A DNA stretch of 64,000 nt from positions 62,001-126,000 of the forward strand of contig JALHPF010000010.1 of NCBI GenBank assembly GCA_022842595.1, written 5' to 3'. The DNA comes from Rubrivivax sp. (GTDB lineage Bacteria > Pseudomonadota > Gammaproteobacteria > Burkholderiales > Burkholderiaceae_C). The notes beneath the pieces were generated by a model. The model saw nothing but the letters and a program-made list of their open reading frames with translations, was not told the origin of the DNA and did no database searches. Within the stretch, counting starts at the first letter, position 1, and every line of letters starts with the position of its first letter. This document shows positions 8,632-18,187 of this stretch, piece after piece. Position numbers and translations under genes: made by a program.

Positions 8632-9855
8632 ATGCAAGACCTCATGCCCACCGCGACCTCCGCCACGATCTCAACGACGCCAACGGTGCCCCCGTTCCCT
8701 CCGGCATCTCCGACCTCCACGGCCTCTCCGGCCTCTCCGGCCTCTCCGGCAGCGTTGAATTCAGCCCCCAGCACCAGGGAGTATGTTGAGAGGTTCCAGC
8801 GCGATGGCTACGTGCTGATCGAAGACGCATTGCCCGTTGAATTCGTCGCAGCGGTCAGACATGCCTTCATGAAAGCCATGGAAGCCAAGGTGGCCCGCTT
8901 GGGGCTGGCACCCGTCAAACCCACGGATGGCCGCGACAAGAGCAACGACAAAGTCAAGATCGACTTCCAGCCTGAAGGCGGCAACCATGACCTGAACCGC
9001 TGGAACATGCACCTGCCCACGCAGTCCGAGTTCTTGCATGAACTGTTGATTGCCAACCCAGTGGCGCTACCCGTCATCAAGGCGTTGCTGGGGCCGGCAC
9101 CGGTCGCATTCCTGATCGCATCGGACACCCCTTACCCCGGTTCTGGCTTCCAGAACATCCATCAGGACTTCCCGCGATTCGGTCTCACCGTCAATGTTCC
9201 GCTGGTGGACTTTACGGAAGACAACGCGCCGCTGGAGATCTGGCCAGGTTCGCACGTGCGCGACGGCGTTTTCCATACCGGCAAGGCCGATCTGTCAGAA
9301 GCCGAGATCAAGGCTCTGGTGGCACGGGTTCCCGGCAAGCGAATGCTGATCAAGGCTGGCTCGATGCTCATCCGCGATCAACGCATGGTCCATCGCGGTA
9401 CGGCCAACACTGGCACCGCGCCGCGGCCGTGCCTGGCGATCTGGTACAAGAACCTGGATCAATACCGAATCACGAGCCTGACGATCCCGGTGCCGCACCG
9501 GTCGGTTGCCAACCGCCTGGCCCGCGTCGCGCTTCGCTTGCGGCAGGAGGGAAGAGGAACCAGCGGTGCCGTGGCGAGCAAGAAGCTTGTCAACCTCGGC
9601 AACTTTTTCGGTCGCGTCGTAGAGGAGACCAGCGCGTCCGACCGCGACTACCGGCGCGAGATACCAAGCGACATGTGGGCACGGTTCTCTCCAGACATGA
9701 AGTCGCTGTTGCGGTTCGCCTCGGTTCAGGGCACCCCTGGTGGCGGCCGGTCCGCAATTGGGTCGGCGATCCTGCTGGCCGCCGGCGCCGTGTTCTCGAT
9801 GCGCGCGTGGCAGCTCAAGCGGCGCCTCCCGGGAGACGGGTCGTCACGGACATGA
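8632..9855 (+). CDS. Phytanoyl-CoA dioxygenase (PhyH) family protein
   Basis: A 407-residue Fe(II)/2-oxoglutarate-dependent oxygenase-like protein. The iron-binding facial triad is visible as H-x-D in NIHQDFPRFGLTVNVPLVDF and a distal His in MVHRGTANTGTAPRP, whose Arg would hold 2-oxoglutarate. About 45 N-terminal residues are low complexity, rich in Pro, Ser, Thr and Ala, including three ASP units encoded by a 9-bp tandem repeat; the fold starts near REYVERFQRDGYV. The C-terminus has a hydrophobic segment (ILLAAGAVFSMRAW) that could anchor it to the membrane. It follows the FAD oxidase by 13 nt, so both probably modify the same molecule by hydroxylation/oxidation. The exact start (8632 or 8644) is uncertain. 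Confidence 0.78.
   Translation: MQDLMPTATSATISTTPTVPPFPPASPTSTASPASPASPAALNSAPSTREYVERFQRDGYVLIEDALPVEFVAAVRHAFMKAMEAKVARLGLAPVKPTDGRDKSNDKVKIDFQPEGGNHDLNRWNMHLPTQSEFLHELLIANPVALPVIKALLGPAPVAFLIASDTPYPGSGFQNIHQDFPRFGLTVNVPLVDFTEDNAPLEIWPGSHVRDGVFHTGKADLSEAEIKALVARVPGKRMLIKAGSMLIRDQRMVHRGTANTGTAPRPCLAIWYKNLDQYRITSLTIPVPHRSVANRLARVALRLRQEGRGTSGAVASKKLVNLGNFFGRVVEETSASDRDYRREIPSDMWARFSPDMKSLLRFASVQGTPGGGRSAIGSAILLAAGAVFSMRAWQLKRRLPGDGSSRT
8721..8747 (+). repeat. 9-bp tandem repeat, three copies
   Basis: GGCCTCTCC occurs three times head to tail inside the start of the PhyH-like gene and encodes three ASP units of the low-complexity leader. Copy number could change by slippage without breaking the frame. 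Confidence 0.9.
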
Positions 9856-9931
9856 CCTGCCGCGAAACCGGGTCTCCACGGGATGGTCTGCAGCGCCAGC
9901 TCGATGGCTGGCAGACCGTGCATCCGAGCGC

Positions 9932-10669
9932 ATGACCATGAGCAGCGACCTGCAACCGGTGGCTCTGCTCAGCGGCGTCGACAAGAGCTACCGGCTCGAT
10001 GCCGTCGAGGTGCCTGTGCTCCGGCAGATCAACCTGCTCGTTCGGCCTGGTCACTTCACGGTGCTACTCGGGCCGTCGGGCAGCGGCAAGACGACGCTGC
10101 TGAACCTGATCGGCTGTATCGACCGGCCTGACTGCGGCTCGATCAACGTGGCAGGCTGCGACATCGGCAGCCTCAAGGACGACGAGCTGTCGGACTTCCG
10201 AGCGAAGAACATCGGCTTCATCTTCCAGAACTTCAACCTGCTGCCCGTGCTGACCGCCTACGAGAACATCGAGTATCCGCTGCTGCTGGCCGATGCATCG
10301 GCCAAGGTGCGCGGCGAGCGTGTGCCCAAGCTGCTCGAGGCGGTTGGCCTGGCTGACCGGGCAAAAAACCTGCCCGGCCAACTGTCCGGCGGCCAACGCC
10401 AGCGCGTGGCGATCGCACGGGCCCTGGTGCGCAAACCCAAACTTGTGATCGCCGACGAGCCCACGGCCAATCTCGACAGCCGCACCGGCCAGGCGATCCT
10501 GTCCTTGATGCGCACGATGCAGCAGCGTTATCAGATCTCCTTCATCTTCTCTTCGCACGACCGCAGCGTGATCGGCGCCGCCGACGACACCGTGCACTTG
10601 CAGGATGGCGTCATTCAGCGCATCCGACGCCGCCAGGCCGATGGAGCCTTCGAGGACAGCACTGCCTGA
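9932..10669 (+). CDS. ABC transporter ATP-binding protein, LolD/MacB type
   Basis: A 245-residue ATPase with Walker A GPSGSGKT (47-54), Q-loop in [10 protein letters not shown], signature LSGGQ (151-155), Walker B LVIADEP (171-177) and H-loop SSHD. The sequence is closest in style to LolD/MacB ATPases, which power extraction of lipoproteins or lipids from the inner membrane. The true start is ATG at 9932 or 9938; the open frame upstream of it is not protein-like. Its stop overlaps the permease start (TGATG), so the two are translationally coupled. Confidence 0.88.
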   Translation: MTMSSDLQPVALLSGVDKSYRLDAVEVPVLRQINLLVRPGHFTVLLGPSGSGKTTLLNLIGCIDRPDCGSINVAGCDIGSLKDDELSDFRAKNIGFIFQNFNLLPVLTAYENIEYPLLLADASAKVRGERVPKLLEAVGLADRAKNLPGQLSGGQRQRVAIARALVRKPKLVIADEPTANLDSRTGQAILSLMRTMQQRYQISFIFSSHDRSVIGAADDTVHLQDGVIQRIRRRQADGAFEDSTA

Positions 10670-12069
10670 TGATCGATCTGTCGATTGCCGTCAGGAATCT
10701 GCTGCGCAACAGGCGACGGTCGTTCGCGACCTTCATCGCGTTGGCGGTGGGAACCTCTTCGATCCTGCTTTTCGGTGGCTTCAGCGCGAACATCGAGGCC
10801 AGCCTGAAGACAGCCTACGTGCGCGCGGGCGGGCACCTGCAGATCCAGCATCGTGACTTCTTCCTTTTCGGCAACGGCAACCCGACCGCCTACGGTATCC
10901 AGGACGACCAGAAGATCATCCAGGCGATCCGCGACGACCCAGCGCTGCGCGCGGACATCACCGTCGTCACCCCGACACTGCAGTTCAGCGGCATTGCCGG
11001 CAACTACGACGCGGGTGTGTCGCGCACCGTCATCGGCATGGGCGTGGTGGCGCCTGACCACAGCCGAATGCGTGCCTGGAACGAATACGACCTCCCGCAG
11101 ACAGACCCGCCTTTTGTCCTGGACGGCGCCTCCAGCGACGCAGCCATCGTGGGTACCGGCGTGGCGCGGGTGCTTCAGCTCTGCGAGGCGCTCCAGGTCG
11201 CCACATGTCCGAAGCCGGCCCTGCCGACCGCCGCCGCTGGCGGAGCCGAGCTTCCCGCCGACATCGCAGCGCTGGCGGGTGCCGAACGCGTCGCTGCGGG
11301 CGCGCAGGAAGCCCTGAACCGACCGAAGATCGAATTGCTCGCCACCAATTCAGGTGGAACCCCGAACGTGGTGGCGGCGCAGGTGCTGAAAGCCGAAGTC
11401 CAAGGCTTCAAGGAGCTTGATGAAGTCTTCGTCATGCTGCAGATGCCACAAGCGCAACGGCTGGTGTATGGCCGGACGCAACCGCAGGCCACGGCCGTGC
11501 TCGTGCAACTGGTCCGCTCGGATCGCATCGACGAGGTCAGGAAGAATCTGACGACAGTACTTGCGCGAACCGCACCCGAGCAGCCGCTGGTGGTTCGCGA
11601 CTTCGGCGAGTTGAATCCGTTCTACGTGCAGACCATTGCCATGTTCGGCACGATTTTCGGCTTCATCTTCGTGCTCATCGGTGTGATCGTGCTGTTCACG
11701 GTCAGCAACACGATGAACACCGCGGTCATCGAGAGAACGGTGGAGATCGGAACGATCCGCGCGATCGGTCTGCGCCGAAGGGGCGTTGAGCGACTGTTTG
11801 TCCTGGAGGGCATGATGCTCGGCGTGGCCGGCGCAGCGACGGGTGCGCTGTTCGCGCTGCTCGTGGCGGCCATCATCAATCGGCTTGGCCTGACCTGGCT
11901 GCCGCCAGGCAGCGGTGGCCCCCTGCCACTCGTGCTGCTCGTCGGCAACGACAAGCTCATGCTCCTGGGTACGCCCCTGGGCTTGAGTCTGATTGCCACG
12001 CTTTCGGCTTGGTGGCCGGCACACCGGGCGTCACGGCTGGGCATCGTCGACGCGTTACGCCACGTTTGA
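10669..12069 (+). CDS. ABC transporter permease, FtsX/LolC-like
   Basis: A 466-residue inner-membrane protein with the MacB/LolC layout. One N-terminal membrane helix follows VRNLLRNRRRS, then comes a large periplasmic domain (about 45-315) and then a C-terminal FtsX block of three helices containing the NTMNTAVIERTVEIGTIRAI segment. It pairs with the ATPase at 9932. With the LolA-like protein just downstream it suggests a dedicated route taking a lipid or lipoprotein from inner to outer membrane. Start and stop both overlap neighbours by one base (TGATG). Confidence 0.87.
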   Translation: MIDLSIAVRNLLRNRRRSFATFIALAVGTSSILLFGGFSANIEASLKTAYVRAGGHLQIQHRDFFLFGNGNPTAYGIQDDQKIIQAIRDDPALRADITVVTPTLQFSGIAGNYDAGVSRTVIGMGVVAPDHSRMRAWNEYDLPQTDPPFVLDGASSDAAIVGTGVARVLQLCEALQVATCPKPALPTAAAGGAELPADIAALAGAERVAAGAQEALNRPKIELLATNSGGTPNVVAAQVLKAEVQGFKELDEVFVMLQMPQAQRLVYGRTQPQATAVLVQLVRSDRIDEVRKNLTTVLARTAPEQPLVVRDFGELNPFYVQTIAMFGTIFGFIFVLIGVIVLFTVSNTMNTAVIERTVEIGTIRAIGLRRRGVERLFVLEGMMLGVAGAATGALFALLVAAIINRLGLTWLPPGSGGPLPLVLLVGNDKLMLLGTPLGLSLIATLSAWWPAHRASRLGIVDALRHV

Positions 12070-12092
12070 TGGCGCTTCTGGAGATCTCGGCC

Positions 12093-12863
12093 ATGGGCTT
12101 GTTCAAGCTGTTCCTAACCTTGCTGCTGCAGAGCCTGACGGCAGCAGCCATGGCAGCGCCAGACGCACAGAAGCTGCTGGCAGCCAGCGATGCGATTCGC
12201 AACCCGGGGCAGCCCTTCAGTGTCCGAGTCATCTTGACCGAATTTCAGAACGGCAAGCAGGTCGACAGCAGCAATCTGCTGACCTTCTCCCGCTCGACCG
12301 AGCAGAACGCCCAGGTAGCGTCACTCGTGCAGTTCGTAGCGCCGATACGCGACGCCGGCAAGTTGATGCTCAAGAACGGCAGCGACATGTGGTTCTACGA
12401 TCCAGCGACCAAGGCCAGCGTTCGCCTGTCGCCACAGCAGCGGTTGATGGGCCAGGCGTCGAACGGCGATGTCGTGACCGTGAACCTGGCACGCGACTAC
12501 AAGGCAACGATCCTGGCCGAGGAAGACATACAGGACGGGGAGAGCAAGACGCGCCGGTCATACAAGCTGGGTCTCGCCGCTGCGACCGACGACGCCACCT
12601 ATGCCAACATCGAACTGTGGATCGACGCGGACAATTCTCGACCCCTCAAAGGGCGGTTCTTTGCAGAGTCTGGGCGACTGCTGAAGACTGTCTACTATCG
12701 CCGATTCATGCCGCAACTCGGCACCGAGCGCCCCACCGAAACCGTCATCATCGATGGCTTGAATCCGCAGGCGGTCACCCTCATGCGATTCTCGGACTAC
12801 ACGGCAAGGGTGATGCCCAGCAACTGGTTCCAGCGCGACTACCTGCCGCGCTTCCAGCCTTGA
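12093..12863 (+). CDS. LolA-like outer membrane lipoprotein-sorting protein
   Basis: A 256-residue exported protein with signal peptide MGLFKLFLTLLLQSLTAAAM and a LolA/LolB-like domain (LolA_like type), including the segment MWFYDPATKASVRLSPQQRL. Such proteins carry lipids or lipoproteins through the periplasm. GGAG lies 9 nt before 12093. An in-frame ATG at 12069 overlaps the permease stop as TGATG and could be used instead, adding eight residues. Placement after a Lol-type transporter supports a shared export pathway. Confidence 0.78.
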   Translation: MGLFKLFLTLLLQSLTAAAMAAPDAQKLLAASDAIRNPGQPFSVRVILTEFQNGKQVDSSNLLTFSRSTEQNAQVASLVQFVAPIRDAGKLMLKNGSDMWFYDPATKASVRLSPQQRLMGQASNGDVVTVNLARDYKATILAEEDIQDGESKTRRSYKLGLAAATDDATYANIELWIDADNSRPLKGRFFAESGRLLKTVYYRRFMPQLGTERPTETVIIDGLNPQAVTLMRFSDYTARVMPSNWFQRDYLPRFQP

Positions 12864-12876
12864 CAGAGAGTGCTTG

Positions 12877-14151
12877 ATGCTGCTTTGTGCAACCCAGATC
12901 AGAAGATTCATGGCGCTGTTCGTGTGGACGGCTTCGCAGGCTGTCTTGGCGGCGGATTCCGATCTGGGCGCGCTGTCGCTGCAAAGTGCGACTCCTGACA
13001 AGTCAGAGACGACGACGCCAACGAAGGCCTTCATCGAGGCGGCAGCAGGAACCGGGCGTCCGCGCGAGGCGACGGCGTGGGAAGGCATCGGCCGACTGTC
13101 AGTGGATGTCCGCCACGGCGGGACTCTGGTTCCTTCGACGCGTTACGAACTGTCGGCGCGAGTTGACGCCACCTCGCCGGAGAATCCACGGTTGGACAAC
13201 CCGGTGCTCAGCCTTCGAGAAGCATTCGTCGGGTGGCAGGACAGCGACGCATCGAATCTGCTGGACTTCGGAAGGATCAACCTGCGAAACGGGCCAGCCT
13301 ATGGCTACAACCCAACCGACTTTTTCCGGGACAACGCACTGCGCACGGTCACCACGGCCGACCCGTTCGCGCTCAGAGAGAACCGCCTTGGCACGGTGAT
13401 ACTGCGCGGCCAGCACCTCTGGTCCAGCGGATCGATTTCGCTCGCGCTGGCGCCCAAACTGGCCTCCGGACGCAGCAGCAAGGGGTTGAACGCCGACTGG
13501 GGGGCCACCAACGCCTGGCAGCGGGCGCTGTTGACGCTGGACAGCCGCTGGGGTGAAGCACTCAGCAGTCAGCTGCTGCTGTACAAGGAGGAGGGTTCGA
13601 GCGCGCGCTGGGGCGTCAATGCAACGACCTTGGTGTCAGATGCCGTTACCGCGCATGCCGAGTGGACGCGAAGCCGGGAACATGACCTGCAGACGCGCTC
13701 GCAACTGCGTTCGGCAACCGAAGTCACGCGCAATCGGGCTGCGATCGGGTTGACCTACACCACGGCGGCCAAGCTGTCGCTGACCACCGAACTGCACTAC
13801 AACGGCTTCGCACTCGATCGTGAAGCGGCGCGGGCGCTGTCGCGCCTCGGCCCGGAAGCATCGGCCGCCTACTTCGGCACGGCCCTGTCGCTCCAGGACA
13901 ACGCCGGACGGGAGGCCTTCCTGCTGTACGTGACCCAGCGCGAATTCGTCGTGAAGAATCTGGAACTGACCGGGTTTGCCAAGTTCAACCGGACCGATCG
14001 CAGCCGGATGCTCTGGCTGGAAATGCGCTACCGGATGGACCGCGTTGAATGGTCAATGCAAATTCAGCGCAGCTTGGGCGTCGACTCTTCCGAGTTTGGC
14101 TTTGTCCCGATCCGCAGCTCCATCGGCCTGACTGCCACCGCCTACTTTTAG
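12877..14151 (+). CDS. Predicted outer-membrane beta-barrel protein
   Basis: A 424-residue protein with a signal peptide ending near QAVLA-ADSD. The rest alternates hydrophobic and polar residues as in a beta-barrel, and it ends with the aromatic TATAYF typical of BamA-recognised barrels. The segment NLRNGPAYGYNPTDFFRDN resembles barrels that accompany LolA-like proteins in lipid-export clusters. No enzyme motif is seen. It closes the six-gene plus-strand cluster and may be its outer-membrane receptor or pore. ATG at 12877 follows a GAGAG ribosome site; the frame also opens one codon earlier with TTG. Confidence 0.6.
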   Translation: MLLCATQIRRFMALFVWTASQAVLAADSDLGALSLQSATPDKSETTTPTKAFIEAAAGTGRPREATAWEGIGRLSVDVRHGGTLVPSTRYELSARVDATSPENPRLDNPVLSLREAFVGWQDSDASNLLDFGRINLRNGPAYGYNPTDFFRDNALRTVTTADPFALRENRLGTVILRGQHLWSSGSISLALAPKLASGRSSKGLNADWGATNAWQRALLTLDSRWGEALSSQLLLYKEEGSSARWGVNATTLVSDAVTAHAEWTRSREHDLQTRSQLRSATEVTRNRAAIGLTYTTAAKLSLTTELHYNGFALDREAARALSRLGPEASAAYFGTALSLQDNAGREAFLLYVTQREFVVKNLELTGFAKFNRTDRSRMLWLEMRYRMDRVEWSMQIQRSLGVDSSEFGFVPIRSSIGLTATAYF

Positions 14152-14563
14152 CCACGGACCGAGATTCCGCACTGCCCTGCGTGCTGAGACCATCGATCCC
14201 CTGGAACGAGCCGGCAGCAGCGATCCGCCGAGACCGAGTCACCGATTGCAGCGTCAGTCACGGTGGGTCGCGTGCACGACCCGATGCACGTCGTCGCCTC
14301 GATTCGATGCTGCCGGAGGACCACTCTGCGGCCGTTTGGCGAAGTGCGGGACGGCAGCCCCACCCCTTGCGTAGCGGGATGACGCCCGAGGCATGTAGCT
14401 GCGCACTTGCAGGTATTGCACCCGAGGCGGAAATATGTCACTGCACCCCCTCACCCGGGTGGCTGTAAGCAAGCGTTGCCCGTCCTACCATTCCACCAGA
14501 GGAAAAAGTGTCAAGAAAGTCGACAGCGGCGTGGGCAACGCGGCCTGCTTCTGGCGTACAACG
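14152..14563. other. Intergenic region, no gene recognised
   Basis: It lies between the outer-membrane protein and the sugar transferase. The transferase frame is open back to 14435, but the added residues look unlike the family. No terminator with a T-run was found. The promoter for the rightward EPS/prs genes should lie here. Confidence 0.4.
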
Positions 14564-15955
14564 ATGGAAATGGACATGCAAAGGGTCTTGCACCAAGAGA
14601 GTACGGGGGGCCGAGTACGGGGCGCGCTCTACGACGCCTGCCTGGTGATGGGCGTCGTGTGCGCTGCGATGGCATGGCAAAGCGGCATGGCGGGCGCCCT
14701 GGTTCCCGAGGCCGGGACCTTTGGCGGTTCGATCGCTGCTGGCATGTCGCTGATCAACTCCGCTGGCGGCATGTATGCCCCCGTCACGACGCGCTCGACC
14801 CTGGCAATCGTCTGGCGTACCCTGCTTTCCTTGCTGCTGGTGCTGGGCCTGACCTACATCGTGTTTGCCCTGACCGGGTTCGACCAGCCCACCGTGGTGA
14901 TGGCAACAGCGATGGTGGCCGTGGGCTCGGTCACCCTTCGACGTGCCTACCTCACCCATTCGAACCATGACCCGGCCCGTCGGCGCTCGCGGACGCTGAT
15001 CTTCGGCTGCGGGGAAGCGGCTCGGGTCGTCGGGCAGACCCTCACGGCCGCCGACCCCGATGTCGAGATCGTCGGCTACTTCGCAGGCCCCAACGAGAAG
15101 CACCCGGCCGTTCCGCACGAGCTCATCCTGTCGACGGAACTGTCGCTGACCGCGACTGCGCACCGCCTGCGCGTCGACGAAGTGGTCGTCGCATTGACCG
15201 AGCGGCGTGCTGGCAGCATGCCGCTGCGCGAGTTGCTGGACTGCAAACTCGCTGGCATCAAGGTCTACGACCTGAATTCTCATTTCGAGAAGCGTCTCGG
15301 CCAAATCCGCATCGACTACCTGAATGCCGGCTGGCTCATCTTTGGCGATGGGTTCAACCAGGGTTTCGCACGCACGGCGGTCAAGCGGGTCTTCGATCTC
15401 GTGTGCGCAACGGTGCTGATCGTGCTTGCATCACCGTTCATGCTGGTCACGGCCTTGCTGATCAAGCTCGACAGCCGCGGCCCGGTGCTGTACCGCCAGG
15501 AACGCGTGGGCCTGAATGGCAAGCCCTTCGACGTGGTCAAGTTCCGGAGCATGAAGCAGGACGCCGAGAGCGACGGCAAGCCCGTCTGGGCGAAAACCGG
15601 CGACAGCCGCGTCACGCGCGTCGGCAAGCTGATCCGCAAGTCGCGCATCGACGAACTGCCGCAGCTCTTCAGCGTCCTGACGGGGCACATGAGCCTGGTC
15701 GGGCCACGGCCTGAACGGCCCTTCTTCGTCGAGCAGCTGACCCAGGAGATTCCCTTCTATGCGGTTCGCCACAGCGTGAAGCCCGGGGTCACTGGCTGGG
15801 CCCAGGTGCGATACCAGTACGGCTCGACGGTCCAGGACTCACTGGAAAAGCTGCAATACGACCTGCACTATGTGAAGAACCATTCGCTCTGGCTGGACCT
15901 GCAGGTGCTCGTGCGCACCGTGCACGTGGTTCTGACCGGCAAGGGTGCCTGCTGA
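14564..15955 (+). CDS. Polyprenyl-phosphate sugar-1-phosphate transferase (XrtA-associated EPS initiator)
   Basis: A 463-residue membrane enzyme with four N-terminal hydrophobic segments (about 15-125), a nucleotide-binding-like domain (RTLIFGCGEAARVVG) and the C-terminal bacterial sugar transferase domain from KRVFDLVCATVLI onward. Signature motifs are present: FDVVKFRSM, RVTRVGKLIRKSRIDELPQL, MSLVGPRPERP and KPGVTGWAQV. It would load the first sugar phosphate onto undecaprenyl phosphate to start exopolysaccharide synthesis. Overall form matches the EpsB/TIGR03013 family associated with XrtA. Start chosen at 14564 (MEMDMQ); 14570 or 14576 are possible. Confidence 0.85.
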   Translation: MEMDMQRVLHQESTGGRVRGALYDACLVMGVVCAAMAWQSGMAGALVPEAGTFGGSIAAGMSLINSAGGMYAPVTTRSTLAIVWRTLLSLLLVLGLTYIVFALTGFDQPTVVMATAMVAVGSVTLRRAYLTHSNHDPARRRSRTLIFGCGEAARVVGQTLTAADPDVEIVGYFAGPNEKHPAVPHELILSTELSLTATAHRLRVDEVVVALTERRAGSMPLRELLDCKLAGIKVYDLNSHFEKRLGQIRIDYLNAGWLIFGDGFNQGFARTAVKRVFDLVCATVLIVLASPFMLVTALLIKLDSRGPVLYRQERVGLNGKPFDVVKFRSMKQDAESDGKPVWAKTGDSRVTRVGKLIRKSRIDELPQLFSVLTGHMSLVGPRPERPFFVEQLTQEIPFYAVRHSVKPGVTGWAQVRYQYGSTVQDSLEKLQYDLHYVKNHSLWLDLQVLVRTVHVVLTGKGAC

Positions 15956-16027
15956 GCCTGACGCCAGGTCGAGGCGACTCCGCCTGAGCGTACGCTCGGG
16001 GTCTGGTGGATTCTGGGGCGGTGGTGC

Positions 16028-18187
16028 ATGAGCGCGGAAACCGCGAACATCTCGATCTTCGGTTTTGCGACGGCGACACTGCTGCACGCGGTCTTCGCGG
16101 TGCTGCTGCTGCGCGACGCGCGGCTCGATCAGCACCAGCGTCAGCGCGGCCTGGCTTTCGTCGGCGCGGTCCTGGCCAGCTTCGCATGGTCGGCGGCGGC
16201 CCTGGCCGACGCCTTGTCGCCCTACCTGGTGACACGCCATGTCGCGATGGCCCTGGACTGGCTGCGCTACGGCTGCTGGCTGCTGTTCCTGGTGGTGCTG
16301 GTCAGGCCGGCCACCTCACGGCTGCCGGCGGATGGCCCGGTCAGCGTGCTGGCTGTGGCGCGTCGACTCGGGCCGCTGGCCTGGGCCAGCGGCGTCCTGT
16401 GGCTGGCCGGGGCCGGTCTGCTGGCCGCCTCGATGTTCAACGCCGGCAGCGCGGAAGTCGCACAGCTGCAGCAGCTGTGGCTGCTCAGTGCGCTGGGCAT
16501 GCCCGTGCTCGGGCTGGTGCTGGTCGAGCAGTTGTTCCGCAATCTGCCGGAGAACACGCGCTGGAACGCCAAGCCCGCATGCCTGGGCTTTGCCACGGTG
16601 TTTCTGTTCGACCTGTATCACTACTCGATGGCCGTGCTCTTCGGCGGCTTCGACCCCGACGCCGGCCACATGCGCGGGTTGGTCCACGCACTCGCGCTGC
16701 CCTTGATCTTCCTGGCCTTCCGGCGCCGCGTCGACTGGATCGGCCGGCTGCAGGTGTCGCGCACGGCGGTGTTCTATTCGGCGTCGCTGCTGCTCGCCGG
16801 CGGGTACCTGCTGTTCGTCGCGGCGCTGGGCTACACCGTGCGCGCCCTGGGTGGGGACTGGGGTCGGGCGATGCAGCTGGCGCTCGTCGCCGGCGCCGGA
16901 ATACTGGGTCTCGTTCTGCTGCTGTCGGGGTCCATCCGGGCGCGGGTGCGGGTCTTCGTCGGCAAGCACTTCTTCAGCTACCGCTACGACTATCGCGAGC
17001 AGTGGCTGCGCTTCACGAACATGCTGTCCTCGCCCACGGCCACCGAAGACTTCGGGATGCTGGTGGTGCGTGGCCTGGCCGACATGCTCGAAAGCCCCGG
17101 AGGCGGTCTGTGGACGCGCAATGCAGCCCATACGGCCTTCGCACAGACCGCGCGCTGGAACCTGCCTGCCGCTCAGGCTGCCGAGCCCGCCGACGCCAGC
17201 CTGCTGGGCTACCTGCAGCGCAGTGGCTGGATCATCGACCTCGACGAATACCGTCGCACGCCGCAGCGCTACGGCCCACTGACGCTGCCGCCCTGGCTGC
17301 TGGAGCTGCCACAGGCCTGGCTCGTGGTGCCGCTGAGCATGCACGATGAAGTGCTGGGCTTCGTCGTGCTGGCCCGTCCGCGTGCACCCGTGCAGATGAA
17401 CTGGGAGACGCGCGACCTGGTGAAGACCGCCAGCCGCCAGGCAGCGAGCTTCCTGGCCCAGATGCAGGCCACCGAGGCGTTGCTGGAACTGCGAAAGTTC
17501 GAGGCCTTCAACCGCATGTCCGCTTTTGTCGTGCACGACCTGAAGAACATCGTGACCCAGCTGTCACTGATGTTGAAGAACGCGGAACGTTTGCGCGCCA
17601 ACCCGGAATTCCAGCAGGACATGCTGTTGACGGTGCAGAGCTCACTGGAGAAGATGCGTCGGTTGATGCTTCAGCTGCGCGAAGGCGCAACGCCCCCTGG
17701 AACAGCTGCCGGCGTCGACCTCGCGCCCTTGCTGCTGCGGCTGCAGGCCATGGCAAGCGAGCGTGGGCGGGTGCTGGAACTGCGACAGGAATCAAGGCTG
17801 GCCACGCGCGGGCAGGAAGAGCGACTGGAGCGCGTGCTCGGGCACCTGGTTCACAACGCGCTCGACGCCACGGAACAGGGCGGCGAGGTCTGGGTTTCAG
17901 CGCAGCGGCAGGCCGGCCAGGTGGTCGTGGAAGTGGGTGACACCGGAATGGGAATGACAGAGGAATTCATACAGAACCGCTTGTTCCGCCCCTTCAGCAG
18001 CACGAAGGGCAGCGGCATGGGCATCGGCACCCACGAGAGCCTGCAGTACGTGCGCGAACTCGGCGGGCAGATCGTCGTGCAGAGCCAGCCCGGCAAGGGC
18101 ACGGTGATGCGGGTGGAGCTGCCCTTGTTCGACGCCCACGGCGCCGAAGGCGAGCCGGCAGCGTTGCGCACGCGGACCTTGGCATGA
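16028..18187 (+). CDS. prsK: XrtA/PEP-CTERM system histidine kinase PrsK
   Basis: A 719-residue sensor kinase. About nine membrane helices fill residues 1-300, a GAF-like region follows (about 330-470), then the kinase core. The phospho-acceptor His503 lies in VVHDLKN. The ATPase has the N-box LVHNALDAT, G1 GDTGMGM and G2 GSGMGIG. This architecture is that of PrsK, the sensor found beside exosortase A in exopolysaccharide loci. GGTGG precedes the ATG. The last four bases overlap prsR (ATGA), so both are made together. The signal sensed is unknown. Confidence 0.92.
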   Translation: MSAETANISIFGFATATLLHAVFAVLLLRDARLDQHQRQRGLAFVGAVLASFAWSAAALADALSPYLVTRHVAMALDWLRYGCWLLFLVVLVRPATSRLPADGPVSVLAVARRLGPLAWASGVLWLAGAGLLAASMFNAGSAEVAQLQQLWLLSALGMPVLGLVLVEQLFRNLPENTRWNAKPACLGFATVFLFDLYHYSMAVLFGGFDPDAGHMRGLVHALALPLIFLAFRRRVDWIGRLQVSRTAVFYSASLLLAGGYLLFVAALGYTVRALGGDWGRAMQLALVAGAGILGLVLLLSGSIRARVRVFVGKHFFSYRYDYREQWLRFTNMLSSPTATEDFGMLVVRGLADMLESPGGGLWTRNAAHTAFAQTARWNLPAAQAAEPADASLLGYLQRSGWIIDLDEYRRTPQRYGPLTLPPWLLELPQAWLVVPLSMHDEVLGFVVLARPRAPVQMNWETRDLVKTASRQAASFLAQMQATEALLELRKFEAFNRMSAFVVHDLKNIVTQLSLMLKNAERLRANPEFQQDMLLTVQSSLEKMRRLMLQLREGATPPGTAAGVDLAPLLLRLQAMASERGRVLELRQESRLATRGQEERLERVLGHLVHNALDATEQGGEVWVSAQRQAGQVVVEVGDTGMGMTEEFIQNRLFRPFSSTKGSGMGIGTHESLQYVRELGGQIVVQSQPGKGTVMRVELPLFDAHGAEGEPAALRTRTLA

